From NCBI GenBank assembly GCA_032821775.1, contig JAVLRN010000023.1:1-59077 (forward strand): a stretch of DNA of 59,077 nt. The letters are read 5' to 3'. Below, one piece after another: positions 9,830 through 20,342 of this stretch (positions within the stretch are counted from its first letter, which is position 1; each line of letters begins with the position of its first letter). The translations under genes and the position numbers were made by a program. Under the pieces are notes generated by a model, which saw nothing but the letters and a program-made list of their open reading frames with translations, had not been told where the DNA came from and searched no databases. This stretch comes from Sanguinoderma infundibulare (Eukaryota; Basidiomycota; Agaricomycetes; Polyporales; Polyporaceae).

Positions 9830-10064
9830 TGAAACCGACGGCAAATCGGCCTTGCCGCGCATCACGTAGGGCGGGGTGGATTTCGTGCGTAAACCGGTTG
9901 AGCTGTGCGCCCCAATCGCGATCCTTCAGCTCTGCGCGTGACACCGTCAAACGACAGAACGCACCAATGAGCCAAAGCCTCTGCCTAACGCACCCCAGAT
10001 CAAGACCGGCATCAAGACGTCTCGCCATTGTGTGCCGCATGCTGATATGGAGGAGAGGGATCAC
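9830..10064 (-). pseudogene. Short C-terminal-like fragment, unknown (unit 1)
   Basis: A 79-codon minus frame ends FTHEIHPALRDARQGRFAVG and FI at a TAA. The last ~25 residues look protein-like, but I cannot name a family. Unit 2 (27884-28123) carries FTHEIFPALRD with a few substitutions; unit 3 (45976-46215) equals unit 1. It could be chance. Confidence 0.2.
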
Positions 10065-11137
10065 GTCAGAGCAGGACCGTACATGAGGATACCCCGTGGG
10101 GGCCTAACACGGGGAGCGAGCGATGTGTACAAGGTCGCCGGACTTGCATCAACCAATGTCGTCGTAGCCAACCTTGTGGACATCCGCCTACTCGCCTGTG
10201 TACGGAACAACTCTCTGCAAAAAAAGAACGGTCAGAATCAAGCTAATCCGGACGACATCATCCACGAACCATCGTAGACGATGGCAATCGCCCAGACCTC
10301 GAACGGATGGCCACCATTGCCAGGGGAGCTGCCTGCTTCCTCGACAAAGCCGGAGAGTCGGAGAGCAATCTTCGAAAAATGGGCGGGGGAAGTGGCCTGG
10401 GAGCGGTGTGCACCAGAAAAGTCAACGGAAGGCCGGGACGGAGTGCGGGCCCGGGCATCCGGGAGCCAGAGGCCAGAGAGGCTCGAGCGAGCTCACAATC
10501 GCTGCTCGCTGCTCGCTGCTCGACAGCCGCAGAGCCACGTCCAACGGGTCAGACGCGGACAACTCCGAGACGTTCTGCGGAAGATCGCGGTCATCCACGC
10601 GACCGGGCCGGGAGACTTGGAAAAGCACGGCCCAGGAGCTCGACAGCGGCCTCCGATAACAACTCTGAGGAGGGCCCGAAGAAGACTGAGGGAAATGGGT
10701 GGAATGAAAATAAGTTAACGTGCCACAGAGTTTACAAATAGGCACCGCTCACCTGCGCATATACTCGCCGGGATCACCCCCAATCGACACTACACCGAAT
10801 CCGAATAGAGCCGTCCGAGGGAAAGTACTACGCGGGACTGTAAGCGAAGCATGGAGGGTGGTGAGCTCCTGCATCATGCGCTCGTTCTGGTCCTGCTTGT
10901 CGGCGTAGACGGTCTCAGCATGCTGGCATATCCTGGCGGGCTGCAGGCGATGGGAGTGGAGAGAAGAGAGAGACGTGTTGAACGTTCAAAGCGGTGCCCG
11001 CAAACTGCCGAGAACAGATCAGTCCCAGCGCTCGAGGGTCGAATGGGCTGCAATCGACTTGCAATCGACTCACCGTGGCCCAGGTGTCCACAAACAGTCT
11101 CATCATCATCGTTCTGCACCGTGCATCGTACCGTCGC
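10065..11137. other. No recognisable gene; microrepeat (unit 1)
   Basis: I find no supported coding sequence (equivalents 28124-29195 and 46216-47288). At about 10498-10525 there is a short gctgctc array with three copies in type A; type B has one extra partial copy. Confidence 0.4.
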
Positions 11138-11296
11138 TCAAACGTGCCCAGGAACAGCCGACGGCCGGTACTCCTCCTCCACGAGCTTGATCTCGTCCCC
11201 GGTTGGCTTCATGTTGAGCGAGCCCAGGATGTCCTCGAGGTTCGCGAGGCTGGTTGTGTCGATGATTGGCACAGTGATGTGCGGCTTCGAGCTTGG
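11138..11296 (-). pseudogene. Aldo-keto reductase, C-terminal fragment (unit 1)
   Basis: The minus frame reads KPHITVPIIDTTSLANLEDI, LGSLNMKPTGDEIKLVEEEY, RPSAVPGHV and a TGA stop. This is the typical end of fungal aryl-alcohol-dehydrogenase-type aldo-keto reductases: the 'I(I/V)GTTSLANLxDIxGAL' loop that contacts NADP, then LxxEEIxxLEEPY and GH. The catalytic Asp-Tyr-Lys-His part is absent; upstream on this strand I see no reductase sequence. It keeps its natural stop but is only about 50 codons, so it is a fragment. Confidence 0.62.
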
Positions 11297-12088
11297 ATGG
11301 CTTGGACGATGAGCATGTGAGGAGGATGTGTAGCGGGGCAGAGAGGATGTTTGTGGAGACGGGAAGGAGGAGAATGGGCGGGTGGGCGAGTGACGGGACG
11401 GATGGACAGCGGAAATTGTTTACTCTGACATCTGCCCACCAAATATCCAAGTCAGTTACGCGAGAGATATTACAGTGATATGGGAAACCCACCGGCAGCG
11501 CGGACGCGGAGACCATCTTCGCTATGGACCCTGACAACACAATTGGATTTGCGACCAATAGAATTTTTGGCACCTCGAACTGCAGCAAATGGGACAATTT
11601 TTGGCTGGAATTTTCAGAGCATGGGTCAGCAGGACGTCAGCACAATGTACACCGCTGTGCATACAATGACACAACATGGGCAGAAAGCGAGCAGCTCACC
11701 TGTCAAGGTTGGGTGGTTCTGTTGCAGGGGAAAAGCGGTCAGTGAAGGTTCTCGAAGTCCTGCAGCTTCCACGAATGGTTTCTGATACATCGACAATGAT
11801 TAATGAAGGTTAACGTTAAGTGCGAGCAGACGGACTCGAGACGCGCCGCGCCACCAAGCTCGAGACGCCTGCACCTGCCATTCTAGGAAGCCAGTCATGA
11901 ATCATGCGTCATCCCCTCGGCTTGCTCTTGACCACCACAACCGCTTCACCATCTGCCACGCTCACGGCGGCCATTCGCATATACTTGATGATTTGTGACA
12001 CTCTCGCCTGCTTGTGTCTCGTCATCAGAACGAGACTCTCGGCTACTACTAGCTACTTGATACTGCGTCGCGATCCGCCTCGTTCTCG
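11297..12088. other. No recognisable gene (unit 1)
   Basis: About 790 bp with only short frames and no motif I can name. Equivalents are 29355-30146 and 47448-48239. Confidence 0.4.
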
Positions 12089-12559
12089 CTAGAGCTCCGC
12101 CTCTGCCTCATCAATCTCGCCATCTTCACCGTCCGAGTCAAGCAAAAGCTTCGGAGTCTTTGGGCCGTTCTTCGGGTGCCTCAGCGTGAGGCCGAACGGA
12201 TTTGTCTTCGGGCGGGCGCGACCGAGGCCGATGTCGTTCCGCCCAAACGGTCCCCAGCAGAACGGAGCCGGGAGAACTGGCAGCGTACCCGGCAAGACTG
12301 CGTCTGGGTTACGACGGGCGAGGTCGATGTCCTCGTCTGTCGCCGGCTCGAAGCGGAGGATACCAACGTCCCAGAGCGCGAGGAGGAAGCGCAGGGCGGG
12401 CTGCCCGCCGGGAATCGCGCTGGGGTCTGCGAATGGTATGTTCGCGTACGTCGGCCATGAACGAAGATGGTGGCCGCTGCGGACGACGACACCAAGGGCG
12501 TAGCCCTTTTTCGACCAGTGCATCTTCGCCTTGGGATTCCCGGTGAGTTGTCCTTGCAT
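12089..12559 (-). CDS. 156-codon basidiomycete-type hypothetical ORF (unit 1)
   Basis: The ORF is open from MQGQLTGNPKAKMHWSKKGY to an acidic end (LLLDSDGEDGEIDEAEAEL). The block SWPTYANIPFADPSAI, then LRFLLALWDVGILRFEPATD, resembles a C-terminal region seen in many agaricomycete hypothetical proteins. No catalytic motif is visible. The long Arg-rich frames on the other strand are shadows. The full gene probably began further right, where coherent frames are lost, so this may be the 3' exon of a broken gene. I cannot give a function. Confidence 0.45.
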   Translation of the reverse strand: MQGQLTGNPKAKMHWSKKGYALGVVVRSGHHLRSWPTYANIPFADPSAIPGGQPALRFLLALWDVGILRFEPATDEDIDLARRNPDAVLPGTLPVLPAPFCWGPFGRNDIGLGRARPKTNPFGLTLRHPKNGPKTPKLLLDSDGEDGEIDEAEAEL

Positions 12560-13028
12560 GCCTTGTCAGACAGAGTCGCGCTTTGCATGGATTGAAAAGT
12601 ACGTACTGAGCTTTCCTGTCGCTTTTTCCCTGAGCGCGCCCTTGAGCTTTGCAAGGGCAGTCGAGTACGCCCGTTCATGTCCACACGGACTCGCAGGGTT
12701 CGCAGCATGGTCTCGAACGGGAGGCATGGTGTACGTGCGCACAGACAGAGTGAGGAGGTTAACTTTGAAGATGATAGCGCACTGCTGTAAGTGTATCAAA
12801 TAAATCCGAGGCCTTTTGGCCACGATATGTTGCGATCACAGCCCCCGTCAGACGCACTCCCTCATGAAACAGTTGGGGCTCATCTGGAAATCTTTTGGTG
12901 TACCTCATGGCCGTTCGACAACCCCCGAAGTTCATCCTCCACCACACGCCAGATATCTCATTCCTGATCCCAAAGTCTCTCCACCATGTAACCGCATTGC
13001 CTGCCCACTGACGATCCCAGTGCTCTTC

Positions 13029-14322
13029 GAACATGAGGAGCCGAATCAGTCATCTCCGGCAGATATTGACCTGGATGAACTACCCGAGTCTAGCCCGATA
13101 CTGCCGAAGAAGCGCACTAAGTCCAAGGCATGATCGTCCAGCACGAGCCGTCTTTCGGTTTCCCCATCCAAAGCGCCATCGCGACCCGCTATCGACGTAA
13201 TAGAATTCGATTTCGACGACCGGTTACGCAAGACTGGAAAGCGACGATCCTCGCGGCGACAGCGTGGGATCTTGACGACTTTGGCCATCACAGCGACTAT
13301 CGCAGATGGCCGCGATCGCCCACCCAGCCCTGTTCCCGAGTCGCCCATACGGAAGGCCTTGGAGGGGGATGATCTGGCGAATGCTGAGCCTGATGAAGAC
13401 GAGGTTGAGGCTATTCTCCAGAGCATCACGAAGCGGAAGAACAAGGAGGGCGATCGGGCGTGCGAGTCTGATGCGGACGTGTATACCGAGATTCCGTGAC
13501 CTCGCGAGCGCAAGAAGCGGGTTACGGAAGAACCAGCGGAGGTTACAGAGGGGAGCAAGTCGAAGTTCAAGGACATGACCAACGCCCAAGCGAGCCGCTC
13601 GACGCTGCCTCTGCTGGACAACCACATCTGGTGCGTACAGCAGACGTGAAACCCTTGCAGGCCACGGTGTCTCACAAACTCTGCATGACACAGATTGCGA
13701 GCGGACACCGGACGTTGATGAGCCCGCATTGCCACGAGCTTGGCGAGCACCTCTATGCGGAACTTCCTCTCTACGCTGACATCCGCGCCCGCGCCTGTGT
13801 CCGAGCCCTCTTCTCATCTGCCCATTCTGCGCTCCTCGAGCCCCGTTGTGCCGCCAACTCAGTCCGAACCGGAGCCCTCCACGGCCGGACACGAGCATAG
13901 AGTACGCAAGAGCATCAACTACACGGACCCCAAGCCCAACACGTAAGTGTCCGATCTGTCTATACCGTCTAACATTTACTGAAGGGAATTGTGGAAGCCC
14001 GATCCCATCCCACCACCACCAAACGCTGCATCAAAACGCTCTTCCACCTCAGGAGTCCATGAGGATCGTCCACCACTTTCTTCACAATCCTCGTCGTCGA
14101 ACAGTGCTACAGATGCTGATCCCGAATCCATCTCCACAGGTACAGCGAAGTGGAAGAAGATATGTGCTGCTGGAGAGCCAGGGGACACAGGCTGATGCCG
14201 AATTCGGCGGTCTTGGCACCGGTACGTGGGGCAACGTGGACGGCCGACGGCGAAGTGCACAGGTATCGGGTGCACGCTGGGTCGAAGGCGACGACATCCG
14301 ACGACACAGTATGGCTGTATAG
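13029..14322 (+). pseudogene. Shugoshin (SGO) C-terminal half, multiply broken (unit 1)
   Basis: The strongest mark is RVRKSINYTDPKPNT (about 13903-13943) followed by a GTAAGT donor. It corresponds to the basic C-terminal SGO motif that binds phosphorylated histone H2A at centromeres. Upstream in one frame are DELPESSPILPKKRTKSKA, IEFDFDDRLRKTGKRR and PRERKKRVTEEPAEV with FKDMTNAQ; downstream KRKK-type residues, ADAEFGGLGTGTWGNVDGRR, and an RRHSMAV end with stop at 14320-14322, a typical basidiomycete shugoshin ending. Lesions: TGA at 13131-13133 and 13497-13499 (plausibly CGA to TGA), at least two frame changes (near 13735 and 14180), and no N-terminal coiled coil that would bind PP2A-B56. 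It would not act as a cohesin protector. Confidence 0.6.
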
Positions 14323-14362
14323 CCCCCACACTACGTTCAACGTCGGGTTTCTTGTGGCTGAA

Positions 14363-15619
14363 GTTTCCGGCCCTGCTATGGACTGGACGTACAGCCCCAG
14401 CCATGCGTTGGTCGATATACTTTTCCCTCCATCCTCTCCGAAGCCTATCGAGATTTCTCTTGAGCTGCCCGGACTCATCTTGTCGCTTGGCTTTCCTCTC
14501 CATCATGCGCTACGTGTACAACAGCCCTCTCCACTGTCGCCTGTCGAGATTCCTTTCGACCAATGTGTGCCCCATTGGTTCCACGGGGAACCGTCCTTTG
14601 GTGAGCCACCTGCCTCGAACCCGTCCGCACCTCTTCTGGAGGACCACGATCCTTTCTTCCCCTTCTCCCATTCGTCCCTCCTGCGTCCCCCGTCTGCGGA
14701 TCTCGACTCTGAATACTCCGACACTGTGATGCCTTCCGAGGACGGTGACATTGCAGAGTTGCCACCACCACCTCCTCGCAGACGACCTCTCAACGATCTT
14801 CACGACCCCACACTCCTCCGTAAACAAGTATGCCTTACACCTGTGCTTCAATCCCCCCATTCGAACATTCTTGACATGTACGATATGGCAGACCTTCCGG
14901 CATCTCTGCACCCACCACATCCCCTTCTCCCCGAGTGCGAAGACGAGGATCATTCCATGTTTCTGGAACGCCCGATCTCACCCTCGCTTCTTGGCGGTGT
15001 GCTGGAACCTCAGGGCGGCTTCGAGTTGTTCCTGCAGTCGGATCCACCACTCGCACGCTCCCCGTCACTGGACGACTTGGGCTTTCTCGACATCCAACTG
15101 GATCCGGAATCGGCCAACGTCGAGGTCGACGAATTCCTCACCCTCCGCGCTCTTCGCAAGAACGCTCTGGCCGAGGAACGTGCGGCACGCATGGCCGAGG
15201 CCGAGCTGAGTGAGCGGATCACCGCGGTCGCGAGCGCGCTCCTCCCTCCATCTGCCGACGCGGATGCAATGGAGACGGACCCTGTCGTACCGACGCTGCC
15301 GAGAAGCGCCTTCGCAAGCGCGAGCTTCACTCCGTCATGAACATGCACGCTGAGGCGCATCGTACGCGCAAGCTGCAGGAACAGCGGTCCAAGGAGATTG
15401 GGGCCTTGCTCGACTTCAAGATGCATGCCCCGATGTTGCGTATGGAGGGTCTGCCGCCGCTCGTTGGCGGAGGCAAGGGGTGGACGAAGACGATCGCCCA
15501 CCTCGTCGCGCACATGGTGTTGCGACACCGCGATCGGAGTTTCGAGGTGCGCGTCCGCTCCTCGGGTGAGTACTTCTGTGCGAGTCTAGCCATAATAATG
15601 TTCGTAATGTCATCATAGT
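14363..15619 (+). pseudogene. Inverted, broken copy of the 3' half of the 760-codon ORF (unit 1)
   Basis: It reads MDWTYSPSHALVDILFPPSS onward, parallel to the second half of the 760-codon protein but on the opposite strand, and ends in homology at RRDRS (15540). Homology starts abruptly at gtttccgg (14363), about 40 bp after the shugoshin stop, with no start codon of its own. A one-base loss near 15288 (gtcgtaccgacg against gtcatactcgac in unit 2) shifts the frame, so it stops at 15338-15340; the original frame then resumes from NMHAEAHRTRKLQ. It also lacks small segments present in the parent. It forms the right arm of the 1.2-kb inverted repeat. Confidence 0.75.
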
Positions 15620-17600
15620 CATCGAATGAAACGCCCGGTCCATGGCATCCAGCCAAACGATTGGATCTCGGTACATCGAGTAAGGATCTCGGTGTTCGGG
15701 CAAGTATCATGCTCACGCCTTGATCGTAGATCGCCCCAGGGCGTTGTCAAGCAGGTACAAGCGAGATCAACAGTACACACCCGCGTAGCTTAACTCAAAT
15801 TCCTCCCGCCAAGTTCTCTGGAGTTCCGCCACGGTAAGCGAAATTGTGTTTGATGCGTACCGTCCATGCTTACGTTGTGTACGAGATCTAGATGTCTGGC
15901 TGGCGCGTGTTGAGACGCCTGTGCTCGAAATCCCCGTGTGTCCCCCGCAGTGCTCGTTCTGCTCACGATCATCGGCGTGTCAGGAATGCAAGCGTCCCCA
16001 TGCCTCCAGCCGGTCGCAATATTCCTCCGGGTCCTCCCAATCAGCGCACCGTTCCTCCCCAACAGTGTGGTGTAAAGGGCGCGCCATTCCAATCGCTGAT
16101 CACAGCTCATTTCGTGGGGTGCGTACATGGTTCGATTTTGATCGCAGCGTTGGACAGGACTGATACCAATCCAGGTCACGAATAGGCTGTCTGACGACGT
16201 CCACGGCGCCCACTCCGGACGCGGCTGCTGGCGGTTGCGCATTTCCAGACCTCTCATCAATGTTTCCAGGGCTATGTCGTGGACGGCCCCCGAAGCGAAT
16301 CTTATGACTTCTTGGCTGCGTGCAGCAAAACAGCGGCCCTGACAAGTCCAGGCAATGTCCAGAATGGCCGTAGTTGTGCACTCCCGTCAGAAATTTGTCG
16401 CACAAGCGATATTGGGCGGCACGGAAGGTGAGTTCCAATTTAGTTTGAGAATGGACCCCCAGGGACGGACGCATGTGTCAACGCGCACACGGCACGAATT
16501 GTCCGCGGCCGTCGCAGTGTTCTAGAATGTTGTCTCCATCCGCGCTGCGCGTCGGGGAACGAGGTTAGTGACCCGACCTTCGACTTTACCAGGGACCTTA
16601 CAGACACGATACAACAGAAACCAATTGGCGGAAGTAGCAACTGACTGACCTCTTCGACGTGCCCCTCCACGTCGAACTGCAAGCTGTAGCCCATGCCAAA
16701 AATGCCGCTGTGAGGAAACAAACCGTGGCGCGAACGTCCCTGATGGCTTTGTGAAACCCAAGGGTGAGACGGGAGCAGGGTCAAATTTGGCGATTCGGAT
16801 GAACACGAAGCGGGAGAGGACTTGAAATACGTCTTCGTGGGAGACGGTGCTCGCGCGAAAGTCGCTCCTGGAGACCGGGTTGTGTCGGAAGGGTTAGCGG
16901 CAGGTGAGGCGAGATTATGGCGCCAGAGCTAACATAAAAGCAGGCCGCGCAAGAGGGGCTTGCCAGGCCGCCCGCCATCGTCTCCGCGCTCCTGTCCGAG
17001 TCGTCCGTTCCTCCCTTTCTCTCCATCCCAGCTGCGCCATACCCGCAACACCCATCTGTGAAGCCCTGGGCAACCCATTGCATTGTAAGTCTATTCCGAA
17101 ATCGTATTCTGTGCTATTTGCGTTCGTACTAACGGATAGTTGTGACTTTCATGTTGCAGGAATCGCGCACATGCCTCCGGAGGACGCGGCGATGTCCACC
17201 GTGAAGCGGTGGTCGACTCGGCACCTTTGTGGTGGCGTTTCGAGGTCACGCTGATCGCCGGTACCGTGCGGGCACGGGATGTACCATTTTGGTATGTGAT
17301 TCCGGGCCTTCCGTCCTGTTCCATCAGTTATCTGACCTACAATCGTCCCAGGTATCTGTGTGGTCGCTGCAGCGGCTTGAACACATGTATGCGGCGGGTG
17401 GCCACCCGGGTTCGCTTGCTAGGCAACGCACGACAACATTCACAATACGCTTCCAGCTGTGCACGGAGCCCTCTTACGACTACCCCCCTCGGAAGTCTGG
17501 CACAAGATCGGACCCTCCAGAGCGTCAGAGAGCGAGAGCGCGCCGTCGGGCGACGCGATCTTGCGCGGGTACGTCTGACGAATGCAATAACAGGAAACAC
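15620..17600. other. Unassigned ~2 kb 5' of the P450 remnant (unit 1)
   Basis: I name no gene here. There are protein-like snippets: a minus reading HSGIFGMGYSLQFDVEGHVE near 16660-16730 followed by a GTCAGT donor-like site, and a plus-strand FEVTLIAGTVRARDVPFW near 17235-17290. A TATA-like cataaaag lies near 16932. The 5' exons of the P450 would be expected in the right half but are not recognisable. Equivalents are 33702-35676 and 51771-53751. Confidence 0.35.
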
Positions 17601-17605
17601 TGAGC

Positions 17606-19093
17606 AGTTTTTCGACAGACACAGTCACGGCTGGAAGAAGCATCTCGCGCAAACGTACGGTCCGCTGTCCAAACTGGCCAATCCATTTAGCGTGCGTAAT
17701 AAACCCACCCACTCGACTATTAATAGTTTCCGTCTAACCGGTCTCCCCCGGTACCACTTCTACAGCGCACATGGTTGCATGTTTATGACCCGAAGGCGTT
17801 GTATAGCATCACGATCAAAGATCAGGATATATGGGTCAAGAGCAACGTTCCAGCGCGGTACGTCATCATCGATAGGCATGTCGAGCAGCGGCAGCGCTAA
17901 CGTCAATGTCATGACCAGCACCACGCTCCTCGGCCCGGGTCTGCTTGTCACAGAAGGCACAGGAAGCAGCGCAAGATGCTCAAACCGGTCTTCTCAGTCG
18001 CCTATCTCCGCGGGATCACGCCCGTGTTCTACGAGACATCTTACAAGGTGTGCATGCGCTCTCTCCCATGGTTCAGTCTTTGCCCGAGTCCGGCTGACTG
18101 AGACACGGTCGTGAAACCAGCTCCGCGACGCCCTAATCACAGATGTCGGCGCACGCACTAAGGAAGTGGACGTCCTCAAGTGGATGGGTCGGGCTGCGCT
18201 CGAACTACTGGGTCAGGGAGCGCTCGGCTACTTGTTCGACCCACTGGTAGAAGATGTGGACAACGACTTCGCGGAAGCCGTCAAGTCGTTTTTGTGCGCA
18301 CTCCTCCCGCTTTCTCACCTCCTAACACTGCATGATTGACGTCCCTTCAGTGCCGCGTGGAGCGCGTTGGCCATCTTCCGGACCATCATGATGCTTGTCT
18401 GGGTCTTGGGAGCGCGACTGCCTTCCTGGCTTGTGGGGATCGTAGTAAATATGATTCCGGACAGGCGCGTGCAACGCATGAAGAACATCGTCCGCACTAT
18501 GCACAAGCGTTCTCTGGAGATCATCGCGGAGAAGCGCGCTGCTCTACGGAAGGGGGACCAGTCGACAGCGCAGCAGGTCGGGCAGGGCAAGGACATCATG
18601 AGCATCCTTCGTATGTTGCGCCGTGAGTCGGTCCTGATCTGTTTTATTTGTCCCGACTGAACATGATATTCCGGACCAGTGCAGGCGAACACGACTGCAT
18701 CGGAGACGGAGAAGTTGTCGGATGACGAGCTCACTGCTCAAGTCTCGTACGTCTTGTCGTGTCTTGTGCCACCGCCTCCTCTAAGCCCGCGAGCTCGCAT
18801 TTCAGAACATTCGTCCTTGCCGGCATGGATACAACTTCGAACGCGACCGCGAGGCTGCTCCATCTCCTAGCACTGAACCCGGACGTCCGGAGTAAGCTCC
18901 GGGCCGGGGTCGTGGGGGCGCAGGCGGGCGGGGAGGTCGGCTACGGTCAGCTCGGCGGTCTTCCCTACCTCGACTCGGTCTGCCGCGAGACCCTCCGGCT
19001 GTACGTGATGATCACGAGGCAATCTGTGCTAATTTAGCGACTGACGCGCGCGCATGCCCTCAGGTACGGCCTGGTGAGAAATCTCACTCGTCG
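17606..19093 (+). pseudogene. Cytochrome P450, lacking the haem-binding end (unit 1)
   Basis: Exons read in order: GWKKHLAQTYGPLSKLAN; DPKALYSITIKDQDIWVKSN; HRKQRKMLKPVFSVAYLRGI (C-helix region); VDVLKWMGRAALELLGQGAL; RVQRMKNIVRTMHKRSLEII with GQGKDIMSIL; FVLAGMDTTSNATARLLHL (I helix, AGxDTT); and LPYLDSVCRETLRL (K helix, ExxR), then VRNLTR. Short introns separate them. This is a basidiomycete monooxygenase, which would need an NADPH reductase. The meander and the FxxGxxxCxG haem ligand loop are absent: at 19094 the sequence passes into an unrelated coding fragment. There is also a one-base frame change before HRKQRK (about 17955). No haem cysteine means no P450 activity. I do not assign a CYP family. 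Confidence 0.8.
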
Positions 19094-19162
19094 GTGAGCA
19101 TCAGCAGGCTTGTCCAGTCTCTCGCGTCAAGTGGTTACGAGATGGTGCTGCAGTGCTGCCCA

Positions 19163-19547
19163 GGACCTCGCCGACGACGACCGCAAAGACTTCCCCTCTG
19201 CCTCCGCCGCCGCCGCCAAGCTCGCCGAGCTGCGCGACGGCTCAGGCGAGGACGCGTCCGCGAAGCTCATTGCCACATTCCTCGACAATGGCAGCAACGC
19301 TGAGCACGCGCTCGACTGCATCGTCGACCGCGCGTGCTAGGAGCTGTCCCCGCTTGGGCGCCAGTACAACCCCGAGAACCAGTACATGGATGGGCTCTTC
19401 GCGGACGACCAGGAGGAGTGCGCGAACGACCTCGCCTTTGCGCTCGTGCGCGCGGAGCTTTGGCGGCCGGCCGAGACCCTCGGCGTCTTCCTAGAGGGCG
19501 AGGAAGACTCGCGCGACCCACCGTCGGACGACGAAGAAGAATCATGA
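19163..19547 (+). pseudogene. C-terminal fragment of an unknown protein joined to the P450 (unit 1)
   Basis: The frame reads DDRKDFPSASAAAAKLAELR, SAKLIATFLDNGSNAEHALD, CIVDRAC, TAG (19338-19340), then LSPLGRQYNPENQYMDGLF, ALVRAELWRPAETLG and an acidic end DDEEES with TGA at 19545-19547. The natural-looking C-terminus and codon use suggest a real gene end, but I do not know the family. In unit 2 the codon at the TAG is GAG. Confidence 0.5.
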
Positions 19548-19743
19548 CTGCCCCAGATTGGGTTGGGGGTTGCATGAGCACAGTCTAGTCTATGCGTGGT
19601 GAGTGAAGAAACCCTCGTAACGACGATCCATTGATGACGTACTGACCTCCCGTTCTTGTGTTCCTCGTGTCACATCCTGTCCGCACCGGTATATCTAGAT
19701 CATTTTTCGACGTGATCGAATCTCTCTAACGGTTCTCCCAACC

Positions 19744-19880
19744 ACGTCCTCCACCGTTGACCAAAGCCCCTTCCGACGCCTCCGTTCCATCGTGAAGGAG
19801 CGCTTGCTCTATTGCAATGGCACACTCGACGTCGAGCCGCGCGACCTCGTGCTTTAGTATGGAAAGGAGAGTCATGCTCG
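19744..19880 (+). pseudogene. 2OG-Fe(II) oxygenase-like 5' fragment (unit 1)
   Basis: The reading STVDQSPFRRLRSIVKERLL, YCNGTLDVEPRDLVL, then TAG, then YGKESHARYAI resembles the start of a large agaricomycete 2OG-oxygenase-type protein family (pattern CxGTLxxxxxDLVLYYGK). The initiator corresponds to ACG here (ATG in unit 2) and the Tyr of LYYGK is TAG. The oxygenase fold itself is absent. Low-to-moderate confidence in the family. Confidence 0.4.
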
Positions 19881-19940
19881 GTACGCGATACGGGCTTGTA
19901 GGATGAACAGAGCTCCGACTCACCATCGAGGATCAGATCA

Positions 19941-20020
19941 AATCTACGCCGTCGACTGACCGGAAGGCGGAACGCAGGCAGTACGTCTTCGACGGCCCCG
20001 TCCGCTTCTCCCGTGCCTCG
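19941..20020 (+). repeat. ~80-bp direct duplicate of a C2-gene exon start (unit 1)
   Basis: This segment (TPSTDRKAERRQYVFDGPVR in translation) repeats 20868-20950 about 925 bp further on. Equivalents are about 38020-38100 and 56092-56171. Confidence 0.7.
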
Positions 20021-20342
20021 CCTACACACCGTAGAATGGAGACACGACCTCCCGGTGCCTATCAGTGCGTCTGGCCAAAGGCTTGGCCGTAAGCGGGAGG
20101 CTGTGCCTGATCCCGGCCGCGCCACAGTCAGAAGGAAGCTGGCACCTCTCTCTCGTTTGACCCATACACAAGCTCATAAATCGGCTGTCTCAGTCTATTG
20201 TGAGTCTTCCCACCTGACGGCAGAGTCATCGACAGACGCACAGAGACAACATCCCACGTCGTGAATGCCAGGGGGGCGTAGAAACCCGATACGGATATCT
20301 CGACTCGTCGATACCCTCCACAATATCGCATCCCTCGCCAAG

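Noticed and set aside
14150..15340. 396-codon ORF as one real protein
   Set aside because: Its first ~70 codons are an out-of-frame reading of the shugoshin end; only the part after 14363 matches the 760-codon protein, and it ends through a frameshift.
16440..17083. Minus-strand frames upstream of the P450 as a divergent gene
   Set aside because: Short, without recognisable family pattern apart from one snippet near 16700; not enough to call.
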